The notes beneath the pieces are model-generated. The model worked only from the letters and a program-made list of their open reading frames with translations. It was not told the DNA's origin and searched no databases. This document shows, one piece after another, positions 1 to 8,166 of a DNA stretch of 64,000 nt (positions within the stretch are counted from its first letter, which is position 1; each line of letters begins with the position of its first letter). The DNA is from Elusimicrobiota bacterium (lineage in GTDB: Bacteria > Elusimicrobiota > Elusimicrobia > UBA1565 > UBA9628). The position numbers were made by a program, and so were the translations under genes. The stretch is from NCBI GenBank assembly GCA_016218575.1, contig JACRDN010000022.1:25268-89267 (forward strand). Reading direction: 5' to 3'.

Positions 1-896
1 TTCTCCTGCGACAAAAGCCTCCCGCCCTCCTTGGCGCCGGGAGAGAAGCCGTGCTCCCGGGCCAACTCCGCGAAGAAGGCCTGGCCCGCCCGCTCGAACT
101 CGCCGAGAATCGGCCCCAAGTCCGGAACCACGGCGGCCCAGGGCCGCAAGTCCTCGGCCAGGCGGCTCCAGCGCGCCGAGGAGACCGCGACCCCGTAGTG
201 GGAAACAGCGCTTTCCTCGAAGGAATGGGCCTCATCTATGACAATGGCGTCGTAGGGGGGCAGGCGTGCGCCGGAGAGAAGAAGGGCGTGATTGACCACG
301 AGAATGTGGCTCGACTCGGCTCTTTCCCGGTCCTTGCGGTAGAGGCAGCGCGTTCGCGCCGCCCCGGCCGGGCAAAGCTCGGGATCGCGCGAGACCCGGC
401 TCCAAAAAGCTTGGCTGACAAGGCAGGGCATGGACGAGCGATGAGCGGTCTCAGCGCTTCGGGCCCAGGAGGCCATTTGGGCCAGCGCCCGGCGCTGGGC
501 CTGGGGCAAAGGCTCGGCGGAGGCCGCGAGTCTTTCCAGCCTCCGCAGGCAAAGGTAGTTATCCGCGCCCTGCAGCATGGCGTAGCGTAGAGTAAGGCCG
601 AGGCGCTTCATAGCCTCGGCCGCCAGAGGGAGTTCTTTCTCTAGTATCTGTTCCTGAAGAGCCCGCGTGCAGGTCGAGACGAGCAGGCGCTTGCCTTTTT
701 GCGCCGCCCACAAAGCGCCGGGCAGGAGGTAGGCCAGGGACTTGCCGACTCCGGTCCCGGCCTCGACCACGAGGCGGCTTTCGCCCTCCAAGGCCTCGGC
801 CACGGCCTCGGCCATCTTCAACTGCTGGGGGCGGGTTTCGTAGCGCGGCGAGACATCCGCCAGAATCCCGTCGGGGGCGAAAAGCTGGGCGAGCAT
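1..896 (-). CDS. DinG/YoaA-type (XPD-like) ATP-dependent helicase, 3' end outside window
   Basis: N-terminal 298 residues of a superfamily 2 Fe-S helicase, read on the minus strand from ATG at 896; the rest lies off the left edge. Seen: a Q-motif-like YETRPQQ (residues 19-25), Walker A EAGTGVGKS (45-53), NYLCLRR (113-119), a VVNHALL block (200-206) and the DEAH box VIDEAH (219-224). The family unwinds DNA 5'-3', and four cysteines between Walker A and the DEAH box normally hold a 4Fe-4S cluster. Candidate cysteines here are C116, C175 and C184, plus C158, which is not in the usual tight C-C-C block. A TATAAT box (minus strand 909-904) ends 7 nt before the ATG and no Shine-Dalgarno is visible. 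The role in DNA repair or replication is inferred from the family. Confidence 0.85.
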   Translation of the reverse strand, partial: MLAQLFAPDGILADVSPRYETRPQQLKMAEAVAEALEGESRLVVEAGTGVGKSLAYLLPGALWAAQKGKRLLVSTCTRALQEQILEKELPLAAEAMKRLGLTLRYAMLQGADNYLCLRRLERLAASAEPLPQAQRRALAQMASWARSAETAHRSSMPCLVSQAFWSRVSRDPELCPAGAARTRCLYRKDRERAESSHILVVNHALLLSGARLPPYDAIVIDEAHSFEESAVSHYGVAVSSARWSRLAEDLRPWAAVVPDLGPILGEFERAGQAFFAELAREHGFSPGAKEGGRLLSQE

Positions 897-903
897 CCGA
901 AGG

Positions 904-909
904 ATTATA
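904..909 (-). promoter_or_regulatory. -10 box (TATAAT) of the helicase gene
   Basis: A perfect TATAAT on the minus strand ends 7 nt before the ATG at 896, so transcription would begin at or next to the start codon. Short hairpins follow toward the divergent gene: arms 920-926/938-944, and a CCGCGG repeat at 978-983 and 991-996. Confidence 0.5.
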
Positions 910-996
910 TTAATAAAGCAAGGGCCTATTTCCCATGGGCCCTTCGGCTTCGCCGTCCTAGGACCTTCGCTCCTATCCCGCGGCGCCGCCCCGCGG

Positions 997-1002
997 TATA
1001 CT
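997..1002 (+). promoter_or_regulatory. -10 box (TATACT) of the WD40 protein gene
   Basis: TATACT lies 10 nt before the ATG at 1013. It directly follows a GC-rich hairpin-forming CCGCGG repeat. The implied leader is only a few nucleotides. Confidence 0.5.
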
Positions 1003-1012
1003 ACCAAGGCAG

Positions 1013-2986
1013 ATGAAACTCGGACGCCTCGCCTTGATAGGCCTTGCCGCCTTTCCCTCCCCGGCGTTCTCTGCCCAGACGGACGGCACGTTCAAGACCG
1101 TGAAGCTCGCGCCCCAGGGGCAAAAAACACTCCACCTGCCGCGCCCGGAGATCATCGCGGGAATGCGCATCAAGGCGCCTTCCTCGGCCCATCTGGAACA
1201 AACGGCGGAGCATACGCAACTGCTGCGCCCCAACGCCTCTCAGGAAGAAGCCGCCGCAGCCATGGGGCGGCCCTATTCCGGCGCCCCGCGACAAGAGACG
1301 GAGCCTCACTCGGCCATGACAAGGCCCTTTGCCCTTGCCGCGGCCCGCCCCACCCAAGCTCTCCCCGCATTGAGGGATGCCGAATGGGCCAGGAGCTTGT
1401 GGAGCGGAAAGCCGGAGGAAGTTTCACAGGCCGCCGCGGCTTTGGAGGCCACCCTCGCCGACCCCGAGCAGGTCGTGTCCCCCGAGCTAGAGCCCTTGCT
1501 GAGGGGGGAAATCCTCGCTTATCTGCAGCAGGGCCCGTCGTCCCGGCCGAGCCTCAAGAGCAACGGCAGGCACGAGCCGGAAACCAGCATCCAGGAAATA
1601 TTCCGGACCTACGAGACCATGGCCGCGGAGAAGCCGTTTTTAATCCCCCATGGGTTCTTGGGAGAAATGCTGGATTTGTGGCAAGTCGAGCCTCAATCCT
1701 GGATCAGGGACTCGAAGTCGTTCGACCTATCGCTTTGGATTTTCAGGAAATTGCTGACCATCGTTTGGTACGCCGGTGCCGCCGTCTCGGAGGCAGAGCG
1801 CGAGCTCCTGAAGGGCAAATGGAAGGAGATCGAGGCCAACGCCGCCTCCATCGCCTTCATGCGCGGCCGCAACGACCCCCTTCTTCGGGAAACCCGGGCA
1901 TGGCTGGCGCAAATGCCGCGCCTGCCGGAGCTCCCCGCGCGGACTTCGAGAGAGGCGCTGGCCTTGTCCCGTCCTCTCCGGCAGGATAAGAGAATCATGG
2001 ACTTGGACGCTCCGGCGGCCCGGGTCCTTTGGGCCCGGGACGGCTCTTCCTTCATCGTGGGAACCGAGAACGGCGAGCTTTCCCTTTGGGACCCCAGGCG
2101 GAGAAAACCCCTCTGGACGATGTCAATGGGGGAGCAGGGCGTCAAAGATTTGGCCCTGAGCCCGGACGGCGAGACCTTCTTCATCCTCTTGAAGGACGAC
2201 GCCAAAATATATCAGCGGGGCTGGCTCGACGGGGAAAAGAGGGAGATCATCACGATCCACGAGAAGCATACGGAGGAAACCCTGCTCTCGCTGGCCGTGA
2301 GCCCGGAAAGCCATTTGCTGGCCGGCCTGAGCTCCGAAGGGCGGATCTGGATATGGGCCACCGCCACCGGAGCCCTGCGGAAGATAATCCAGACCAATAA
2401 TATCTCTCCAGGTGACAGAGCCATTCAATGGACCCCCGATGGAAGAAAGCTCGCATGGGTTGACTGGCATGCTACTACAGGCAAGATCATGGTGATCCAC
2501 CTCGACCACTACTCCGTGGAAACGGGGCTGAGGGATCGCAGGCCCATCAGCATCCGCCGGCAACAAAAACACGAACACTTTGTATCCATCAGTCCTGACG
2601 GAAATTCTCTTGTTCTTTCCAGCATGAAGTGCACGATGCTGGATAACATATCCCATGATTCTGTAGACGCACGCTGGACACCCATCCTGGAGATAGTCCA
2701 TTCCGGCCCATTGTCGAGACTCAATCCCTCAAGATACATCACCATGGGCAGGGAAACCGCCAGCCGGGTTACCAACATCGCCTGGAGCCCGGACGGCAGG
2801 CTCCTGGCCACCGCCGAGGACAACGGCCGCGTCGTTATTTGGGACGCGGCTTCACTGAAGCCGATTCAAAGCCCGTGGGGCCATTCAGGCACCGTCAATG
2901 CCATCGCCTTCAGCCCTGACGGAAAATGGCTGCTCACCGGCGGCAGCGATAAAACGGCCCGCCTTCACCCCGTCCAACTCCGCTGA
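1013..2986 (+). CDS. Secreted WD40-repeat protein
   Basis: 657 aa with a signal peptide (residues 1-21, ending SPAFSA). The first ~330 residues are helical and low-complexity with no family I recognise. The C-terminal half (from about residue 335) carries WD40-type blades: SPDGETFF, SPESHLLAG...IWIW, TPDGRKLAW, SPDGNSLVL, SPDGRLLATAEDNGRVVIWD and SPDGKWLLTGG. These should form a beta-propeller, generally a protein-binding scaffold. It is transcribed alone from a TATACT box 10 nt upstream, divergent from the helicase. The location (periplasm or cell surface) follows from the signal peptide; the partner and function are unknown. Confidence 0.8.
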   Translation: MKLGRLALIGLAAFPSPAFSAQTDGTFKTVKLAPQGQKTLHLPRPEIIAGMRIKAPSSAHLEQTAEHTQLLRPNASQEEAAAAMGRPYSGAPRQETEPHSAMTRPFALAAARPTQALPALRDAEWARSLWSGKPEEVSQAAAALEATLADPEQVVSPELEPLLRGEILAYLQQGPSSRPSLKSNGRHEPETSIQEIFRTYETMAAEKPFLIPHGFLGEMLDLWQVEPQSWIRDSKSFDLSLWIFRKLLTIVWYAGAAVSEAERELLKGKWKEIEANAASIAFMRGRNDPLLRETRAWLAQMPRLPELPARTSREALALSRPLRQDKRIMDLDAPAARVLWARDGSSFIVGTENGELSLWDPRRRKPLWTMSMGEQGVKDLALSPDGETFFILLKDDAKIYQRGWLDGEKREIITIHEKHTEETLLSLAVSPESHLLAGLSSEGRIWIWATATGALRKIIQTNNISPGDRAIQWTPDGRKLAWVDWHATTGKIMVIHLDHYSVETGLRDRRPISIRRQQKHEHFVSISPDGNSLVLSSMKCTMLDNISHDSVDARWTPILEIVHSGPLSRLNPSRYITMGRETASRVTNIAWSPDGRLLATAEDNGRVVIWDAASLKPIQSPWGHSGTVNAIAFSPDGKWLLTGGSDKTARLHPVQLR

Positions 2987-2995
2987 TCCGGCCTG

Positions 2996-3023
2996 ATCCC
3001 GGACCGCGGGATTATATTATAAT
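2996..3023 (+). promoter_or_regulatory. Hairpin abutting a TATAAT promoter
   Basis: A 6-bp stem ATCCCG/CGGGAT (2996-3001/3007-3012, 5-nt loop) just after the WD40 stop may act as a weak terminator. It runs straight into TATATTATAAT, whose -10 hexamer is 3018-3023. That hexamer overlaps an upstream in-frame ATG (3022), which argues that the next gene starts at the later ATG (3049). Confidence 0.45.
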
Positions 3024-3048
3024 GGGCTCTCACGGACCCGAGCCGCGC

Positions 3049-3381
3049 ATGAACAAGACCGAGACCCTGGAAGTCGAGCGACTGTGGCAGGCCGCGCGCT
3101 TTTTGCCGCAGAGCGCGCGCCTGCTTGGCACCCGCTACCGCCACCTTTTTCTGGCCTACGCCAAGCAGTTCACGGCGGGGGGAGAGGCGCGCACCGTGGC
3201 CGACGCCCTGGGGTTCATCGAGTTCGCCTTCCGGCAGAACCGGGTGGCTCTGCTCGAGCCAGAGCAAAAGGCCCTGCGCCAGGACGCGCGAAAGCTCTTG
3301 AGGCGCTACACGCTGCGCCGCGACGGCCCGGCCTTGGAGGCGGTGGAGAAATGGAGGATCAGGCAATGGCTCAACATTTGA
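3049..3381 (+). CDS. Hypothetical 110-aa protein
   Basis: I do not recognise this family. The product (MNKTETLEVERLW...) is basic and mostly helical, ending WRIRQWLNI, with no signal peptide or membrane segment. An in-frame ATG exists at 3022, but the apparent -10 box (3018-3023) overlaps it, so ATG 3049 is preferred. The end overlaps the O-methyltransferase start by 16 nt, so the two are probably cotranscribed and translationally coupled. Confidence 0.65.
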   Translation: MNKTETLEVERLWQAARFLPQSARLLGTRYRHLFLAYAKQFTAGGEARTVADALGFIEFAFRQNRVALLEPEQKALRQDARKLLRRYTLRRDGPALEAVEKWRIRQWLNI

Positions 3382-4037
3382 GGCTTGAAGGCTCCCCGGC
3401 GGCCCACCGGGCGGGGCTCATCCTGGGGCGGGAGAGCGAGGTCTTGCGGCAAATCCACGAGGAGACTCCCAAGAAGGGCATCCCTCCCATTCACATCGGG
3501 GCCGAGGAGGGGCAAATCCTCCACTTCCTGGTCCAAGCCTGCTCGGCCGTCAAGGCCGTGGAGATCGGGACCTTGGCCGGCTACTCGGCCTGCTGGATCG
3601 CCCAAGCCCTGCCCGAGAACGGGGCCCTTTACACCCTCGAATTCAACCCCAAGCACGCGGCCGCGGCCCGGGAGAACATCCGCAAGGCGGGGCTTAACTC
3701 CAAGATATCGGTCGAGGAGGGGGCCGCTCTCGAGCTCCTGCCCGCTTTGGCCGCCCAAGGACCTTTCGACTTCTGCTTCATAGACGCCGACAAGGTGAAT
3801 TACCCGAGCTACCTGCGCTGGGCCGTCGAAAACGTCCGCCCCGGAGGGATAGTCGCGGGAGACAACGCCTACCTCTTCGGCAAGCTCCACCTCGCCCCCA
3901 AGGACGCGGGCGAGGACGCGGCCGGGGTGCCGGCCATGCGCGAGTTCTTGAAGCTCATGGCCGATCCGCAGTATTTCTCCTCCTGCGCCATGCTGCCCAC
4001 CGCCGAGGGGCTGGCCGTGGCCGTGCGGGCGGGCTGA
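3366..4037 (+). CDS. SAM-dependent O-methyltransferase (caffeoyl-CoA OMT-like family)
   Basis: 223 aa in the catechol/caffeoyl-CoA O-methyltransferase fold (PF01596 type). Seen: SAM-binding motif VEIGTLAGYSA, the acidic strand TLEFN, and the metal-site region FCFIDADKVNY followed by VAGDNAYLFG. The enzyme should transfer a methyl group from SAM to a hydroxyl of a small aromatic substrate; the substrate is unknown. ATG 3366 is chosen because GGAGG (3353-3357) sits 8 nt upstream; ATG 3351 is an in-frame alternative. It lies between the small hypothetical gene (overlap) and the ClpS-like gene (TGATG overlap). Confidence 0.85.
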   Translation: MAQHLRLEGSPAAHRAGLILGRESEVLRQIHEETPKKGIPPIHIGAEEGQILHFLVQACSAVKAVEIGTLAGYSACWIAQALPENGALYTLEFNPKHAAAARENIRKAGLNSKISVEEGAALELLPALAAQGPFDFCFIDADKVNYPSYLRWAVENVRPGGIVAGDNAYLFGKLHLAPKDAGEDAAGVPAMREFLKLMADPQYFSSCAMLPTAEGLAVAVRAG

Positions 4038-4324
4038 TGCCCGCGACCGCAGCGAGGCCCACGCGAGAGAGCCGCTCCGAGGCGGAGCCGCGCGGCGACT
4101 ACGAGTGGAAGACCATCCTCCACAACTGCGAGTGCCACACCTTCGACCAGGTCGAGCGCCAGCTCATCAAGGCCATCCGCTGCTCTTTGTCCCAGGCCAG
4201 GAGATTCTCCATGGAGGTTCACACCCAGGGCTCGGCGGTGGTCTACCATGGGGCGCGGGAGCGCTGCGAGGCCGTGGCCATGGTCCTGGAAGAGATCGGC
4301 CTCCAGGTCCGGGTCTCGAAATAA
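4037..4324 (+). CDS. ClpS-like adaptor domain protein
   Basis: 95 aa; after a ~20-residue polar tail it matches ClpS along its length (YEWKTILHN, then FDQVERQLIKAI, then MEVHTQGSAVVY, then EEIGLQVRV). ClpS binds the N-domain of ClpA-type unfoldases and delivers N-degron substrates. The pocket histidine (H62, in EVHTQG) and N30 are kept, but the usual NDD triad reads N30-C31-E32, so N-degron recognition may be altered. Its start overlaps the methyltransferase stop by one base (TGATG). It is not next to clpA, its common partner gene. The family call is sound; adaptor activity is inference. Confidence 0.75.
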   Translation: MPATAARPTRESRSEAEPRGDYEWKTILHNCECHTFDQVERQLIKAIRCSLSQARRFSMEVHTQGSAVVYHGARERCEAVAMVLEEIGLQVRVSK

Positions 4325-4328
4325 AATT

Positions 4329-4337
4329 TGCTAAAGT
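4329..4337 (+). promoter_or_regulatory. Extended -10 box of the aldo-keto reductase gene
   Basis: TGCTAAAGT lies 6 nt before the GTG at 4344, immediately after the clpS-like stop codon. It implies either a leaderless GTG-started mRNA or a ~30-nt leader to ATG 4374. Confidence 0.45.
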
Positions 4338-4343
4338 AGCGCC

Positions 4344-5354
4344 GTGGCAGGAACTCCCGCCGCTAAAAGCCCGATGCCCCGCCGGCGCCTTGGCCGGACC
4401 GGGCTCATGGTCTCCGAGATCGGCTTCGGGGGTTGGGGGATCGGGAAATCCATGTGGGGAAAAACCGATGACGCGGAGTCTCTCAAGGCCCTGCGCGCGG
4501 CCTTGGACGCCGGCATCGTCTACTTCGACACGGCCTACGCCTACGGCCGGGGGCATTCCGAGAGGCTGATCGCCAAGGCGCTCAAGGAGTCGCGGCGAAG
4601 CGCTGTGGTCTCCACGAAGATACCTCCCCGCAACATGGAGTGGCCGGCGCGCCCGAGCACGCCCCTGGCCTTGGCCTTCCCGCCGGACTGGATCTCGTTC
4701 TGTGTGGAGCGCTCGCTCGGCAATCTCGCCGTGGACTGCCTGACCTTGGAGCAGTTCCACGTCTGGACCGACGCCTGGCTCAAGGACCCGCTCTGGCCCG
4801 AGGTCGCCGAGACCTTCGCCAGGCTCAAAAAGGAGGGCAAGCTCCGCTTCGTCGGCGCCTCTCTCAACAGCGACGACCCGGACTCCGCCTTGGAGCTCGT
4901 GAAATCGGGCTTGGTGGACCAGGTCCAGGTTCTCTTCAACCTCTTCGATCAAAGGGCCGCGGACCGCCTATTTCCGCTCTGCCTTGAGAAGGGGGTGGCC
5001 GTGGTCGTGCGCTGCCCCTTCGACGAGGGAAGCCTCACCGGGGAGCTCAGGCCCGAAACCCGGTTCGAGCCCGAGGACTTCCGCGGCCACTATTTCGGAG
5101 GGGAGCGCCTGGCCGAGACCTGCCGCAGGGTCCAGGCCCTGGAGCCGGCCGTGCTGGGAGAAAAGGCCCCCGTCTTGGCGACGGCGGCCTTGAAGTATTG
5201 CCTGAGCTTTCCCGCGGTCTCGACCGTGATCCCGGGCATGCGCAAGGCGGCCCACGTGGAGAAAAACGCCCGGGCCGCGGACTCCGACTACTACGGCCCC
5301 CGGGAGCTCGAGGCCATCGCGGCCCATCGCTGGGTGCGGAACTTCTACACTTGA
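4344..5354 (+). CDS. Aldo/keto reductase
   Basis: 336 aa from GTG 4344, or 326 aa from ATG 4374, whose product (MPRRRLGRTGL) begins as AKRs normally do. The catalytic tetrad is visible: D62 and Y67 (FDTAYAYG), K92 (VSTK) and H138 (LEQFHVW). The C-terminal region has the usual KYCLSFPAVSTVIPGM strand. The enzyme should reduce an aldehyde or ketone with NADPH; the substrate is unknown. The end overlaps the following BON gene (TTGA), giving a short AKR-BON-glycosyltransferase operon. Confidence 0.88.
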   Translation: MAGTPAAKSPMPRRRLGRTGLMVSEIGFGGWGIGKSMWGKTDDAESLKALRAALDAGIVYFDTAYAYGRGHSERLIAKALKESRRSAVVSTKIPPRNMEWPARPSTPLALAFPPDWISFCVERSLGNLAVDCLTLEQFHVWTDAWLKDPLWPEVAETFARLKKEGKLRFVGASLNSDDPDSALELVKSGLVDQVQVLFNLFDQRAADRLFPLCLEKGVAVVVRCPFDEGSLTGELRPETRFEPEDFRGHYFGGERLAETCRRVQALEPAVLGEKAPVLATAALKYCLSFPAVSTVIPGMRKAAHVEKNARAADSDYYGPRELEAIAAHRWVRNFYT

Positions 5355-5716
5355 AGATATCAAACTGCGTCCGGACACGCTCGGCATTAGCCCTGGGAGG
5401 GCTCGGGCTCTGCCTCGCCTTCAACGGCTGCTTCTGGGCTTTCATGGGCGGGGCCGCGGAGGGCGGCTACGTCGCCGGGCAAAAGGACCGCGGCGCGGGG
5501 GAAACAGTCTCCGATCAATGGATCCACGCCAAGGTCAAGGCCGCCCTTCTCGGCGAAGGCAGGCTGCGCTCCGGCCATATCAACGTGGACGTGGACAAAA
5601 GCGTGGTCACCTTGCGCGGCCTGGCGCACACCGAGGAGGAGCGCCGGCTCGCCCTGGCCCTGGCCCGCTCGATCAAGGGCGTCAAGGATGTCAAAGACGA
5701 GCTCAAGCTTCCCTAG
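5351..5716 (+). CDS. BON-domain protein with N-terminal signal/lipoprotein-like segment
   Basis: 121 aa. The last ~70 residues form a BON domain (VSDQWIHAKVKAALLG, VDVDKSVVTLRGLAHTEEE, LARSIKGVKDVKDEL), a small fold thought to bind membranes or phospholipid, as in OsmY. The TTG at 5351 overlaps the upstream TGA as TTGA and gives MKISNCVRTRSALALGGLG, a hydrophobic signal. Cysteines at 'NGCFW' may be lipidated, but the lipobox is weak. The likely site is periplasm or envelope. It overlaps the next gene by 29 nt. Confidence 0.75.
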   Translation: MKISNCVRTRSALALGGLGLCLAFNGCFWAFMGGAAEGGYVAGQKDRGAGETVSDQWIHAKVKAALLGEGRLRSGHINVDVDKSVVTLRGLAHTEEERRLALALARSIKGVKDVKDELKLP

Positions 5717-6965
5717 CCTGGCCCAAGCCGCGCCCTGGCTCGTGTTCGCCCTGGCGCTCGGGGCGCGTTTGGCCTATGCCGCCTGGATAGGCCAGGGCCC
5801 GGCCGCGCGCGCGGGGGACGCCCTCGAGTACCACCTCTACGCGGTAAATCTGCTCGACCACGGGCGCTACCAGATTCCGGCGGGCCTGGCCTGGCGCACG
5901 CCGGGGTATCCCCTGTTCCTGGCGGGAATCTACTCTCTTTTCGGACGGGGGGTTCTCCCGGTCCAGCTCGTCCAATGCCTGCTCGGGGCCGGGGCCTGCC
6001 TGTTAACATTCCTGATCGCCCGAGAAAGCCTGGGCTCGCTGAAGTGGGCGGCCGCGGCCGGACTCGCGACCGCCTGCTACCATGACCTGATCTCTCCCTG
6101 CGCGCGACTGCTCACCGAGGCGCCCGCCACTTTCCTCGTCACCGCGGTCTTTTGGCTGCTGGCGCGAAACTCCCGCGGCCTCGGGAAAATGACGGCGCTC
6201 GGGGCCGGGGCTCTCCTGGGAGCGGCGTTTCTGATGCGCTCGGAAGTACTGCTGTTCCTGCCGATTTTGATGGCACTCCAGTACTTCGCAAGACCGGAAA
6301 CAACCCCGACACACGCCAGGTTCTTGATTTTCATCTTGGCGAGTTTCAGCATGTTCTTACTTCCCTGGGCCCTGCGCAACCAGAGGGCCCTCGGCCGGCC
6401 CGTCATCACCGGCACGGCGGGCTCCTTCAACCTCTACGCCTGGGGCGTGCCGCGCACCGTGCGCCTGCGCCTAGGCGGGGTCAGGAATTACGCGGAGCCG
6501 GACCAGTCCCTGGACGAGCTGAAGAAAGGGGAGTTTTATCGCCGTGCGGTCAAGAAATTTTACAAGGAAACTCCGCTCCCGGTCTTGGCGCGCGCGATCC
6601 TCATCAATCTCGCTCTCTTCTACTATCCATTCCATCCGGGATTCGACCCGACCCTCGTCTTTTTCTTGCCGCTCGCATTCGCCGGGATATGGATGAGCCG
6701 CAAAGAGCCCCGCGCCCGGCCCTGGGCCGCGTGGGTTCTCTACCTCACGGCCCTGCATCTCTTCGTGGCCGTGGGGGAATCCCGTCACCGCCAGAAGCTG
6801 GGAACGGCCGTCGTCCTTCTTTCCTTCCTGGCGCTGAAGACATTGCGCGAGAAATGGGGAGAGAAGTCCTTCTCCCGCGCCCTCTGGGCCTGGTCCGGAG
6901 CGAACCTGGCCGTGTGGGTGTGCTCGCCATTGCTGCGCCGCATCATCCTATCTGCTATTTTCTAA
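5688..6965 (+). CDS. GT-C fold membrane glycosyltransferase (ArnT/PMT-like)
   Basis: 425 aa, multi-spanning. The first membrane helix is followed by an extracytoplasmic loop GDALEYHLYAVNLL and then RTPGYPLFLAGIY, the arrangement seen in glycosyltransferase family 39/83 proteins, which use polyprenyl-phosphate sugars. At least eight hydrophobic segments follow (for example LLTFLIARE, FLILMALQYF-like and FLIFILASFSMFLLPW). Envelope glycan or lipid modification is expected; donor and acceptor are unknown. It overlaps the BON gene by 29 nt, and ATG 5688 is the first plausible start. Confidence 0.75.
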   Translation: MSKTSSSFPSLAQAAPWLVFALALGARLAYAAWIGQGPAARAGDALEYHLYAVNLLDHGRYQIPAGLAWRTPGYPLFLAGIYSLFGRGVLPVQLVQCLLGAGACLLTFLIARESLGSLKWAAAAGLATACYHDLISPCARLLTEAPATFLVTAVFWLLARNSRGLGKMTALGAGALLGAAFLMRSEVLLFLPILMALQYFARPETTPTHARFLIFILASFSMFLLPWALRNQRALGRPVITGTAGSFNLYAWGVPRTVRLRLGGVRNYAEPDQSLDELKKGEFYRRAVKKFYKETPLPVLARAILINLALFYYPFHPGFDPTLVFFLPLAFAGIWMSRKEPRARPWAAWVLYLTALHLFVAVGESRHRQKLGTAVVLLSFLALKTLREKWGEKSFSRALWAWSGANLAVWVCSPLLRRIILSAIF

Positions 6966-6975
6966 TGGCACGATC

Positions 6976-8166
6976 ATGATCTTGCTCATCAACCTAATCG
7001 GATTCCTGCTCGTTCCTCGGCTTTGCGTCGCCATGTCAGCAAACCAGCCGCTTCTCAGAAAGATCGAAATCATCGACACCAATAATTTCCTTGCGCCTGG
7101 GGCTTCCTCTTATCCATTCGACATGACCGACAACTCCGCCCTCCAAAAACTGCGCTCCTATGTCGCCAAGAGGGCAGCTTTTGAGCCGGCAAACGATCCC
7201 GAGGTGATCATCCGCGTTCTCGACTGGGTGAGCGCCCAGTGGGAGCATGACGGCATGAATGAGCCCAGAAAAGATGAATCAGCTCTCGACATTCTCAAAG
7301 ATGTCCACGAGCGCGCCAAGCGTTACCGTTGCGTCGAGTACGGTCTCGTCGCATCCGAGCTCCTGCGCTCGTTGGGATATCCGGCTCGATCCGTAGAGAT
7401 CGACTCCGATGATTTCACCTATGGCGGCTTTGGGCGCCAGCACGTCGCCGCTGAGGTTTGGTCCAATAGCCTCCAGAAATGGGTATTCATCGATCCCCAG
7501 AACGGTGCCTATCCCACTTTTGATGGCGAACTCTTGAGTTTTTATGATTTATACGATCTAAAAAGACGAGGAAAATTCGCTGCGGTCCAGTTCAATGTAA
7601 CCGAAAGCTTCAGAAAACGCTATCCGGATTTCAACGATCACGAATTCGACCGAACTTACCGGGAGTTTATTGCAAGGTACTTCGGGCATGTGGCAACGAC
7701 CGTCAATCTCTCTGGGAGGAAACATCTTCTCGCTTTGCAGCTCGATGACAAGACCCAAGCGCTGGCCTTTCAAGGGTGGCCGTATGAGAATGCTGTCTAT
7801 ACACGCAAGCCGGAGGACTTCTATCCCGACATGAATCGGACCTTGATTAGTTTCGAATATCGAAACAAGCGCAGCGGCACAAAGCAGGAGTTGCTGCTGG
7901 CCCAGGGAATCAAGACGGAAGAAGAATATCTGGCCAAAATGCCCCTTTGGGCTCCCAAGCCCGACTTCATAGTCTCATTGGCGAATGGCTCCGCCTGGCA
8001 TTCATATTACGCGTATCGGACATCGAGGCAAGGAGCCTGGGAGCATCTTGACGGAAACTCCATGCCCTGGTCCCTGTCTGCCGGCGACAACTTTTTCGAA
8101 GTGCGCTCTATTAATAAGATGGGGATCCCCGGCCCAAGTTCTTTCGTCGTCATCCGTTACCATTAG
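6976..8166 (+). CDS. Secreted transglutaminase-like (papain-fold) protein
   Basis: 396 aa with a hydrophobic N-terminus ending near LCVAMSA. A transglutaminase-like core carries the Cys-His-Asp triad: C119 in YRCVEYGLVASELLRSLGYPAR, H156 in QHVAAEVW and D173 in VFIDPQNG. In bacteria this fold is often a protease or peptidase. The C-terminal half (residues ~200-396) is beta-rich and unrecognised. It is visibly less G+C-rich than its neighbours, suggesting more recent acquisition. It starts 11 nt after the glycosyltransferase stop with no clear Shine-Dalgarno. Confidence 0.75.
   Translation: MILLINLIGFLLVPRLCVAMSANQPLLRKIEIIDTNNFLAPGASSYPFDMTDNSALQKLRSYVAKRAAFEPANDPEVIIRVLDWVSAQWEHDGMNEPRKDESALDILKDVHERAKRYRCVEYGLVASELLRSLGYPARSVEIDSDDFTYGGFGRQHVAAEVWSNSLQKWVFIDPQNGAYPTFDGELLSFYDLYDLKRRGKFAAVQFNVTESFRKRYPDFNDHEFDRTYREFIARYFGHVATTVNLSGRKHLLALQLDDKTQALAFQGWPYENAVYTRKPEDFYPDMNRTLISFEYRNKRSGTKQELLLAQGIKTEEEYLAKMPLWAPKPDFIVSLANGSAWHSYYAYRTSRQGAWEHLDGNSMPWSLSAGDNFFEVRSINKMGIPGPSSFVVIRYH

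Noticed and set aside
3084..3365. N-terminal extension of the O-methyltransferase frame upstream of 3366
   Set aside because: The extra residues are Arg/Ala/Gly-rich shadow sequence of the preceding gene; a ribosome site and the family start point support 3366.
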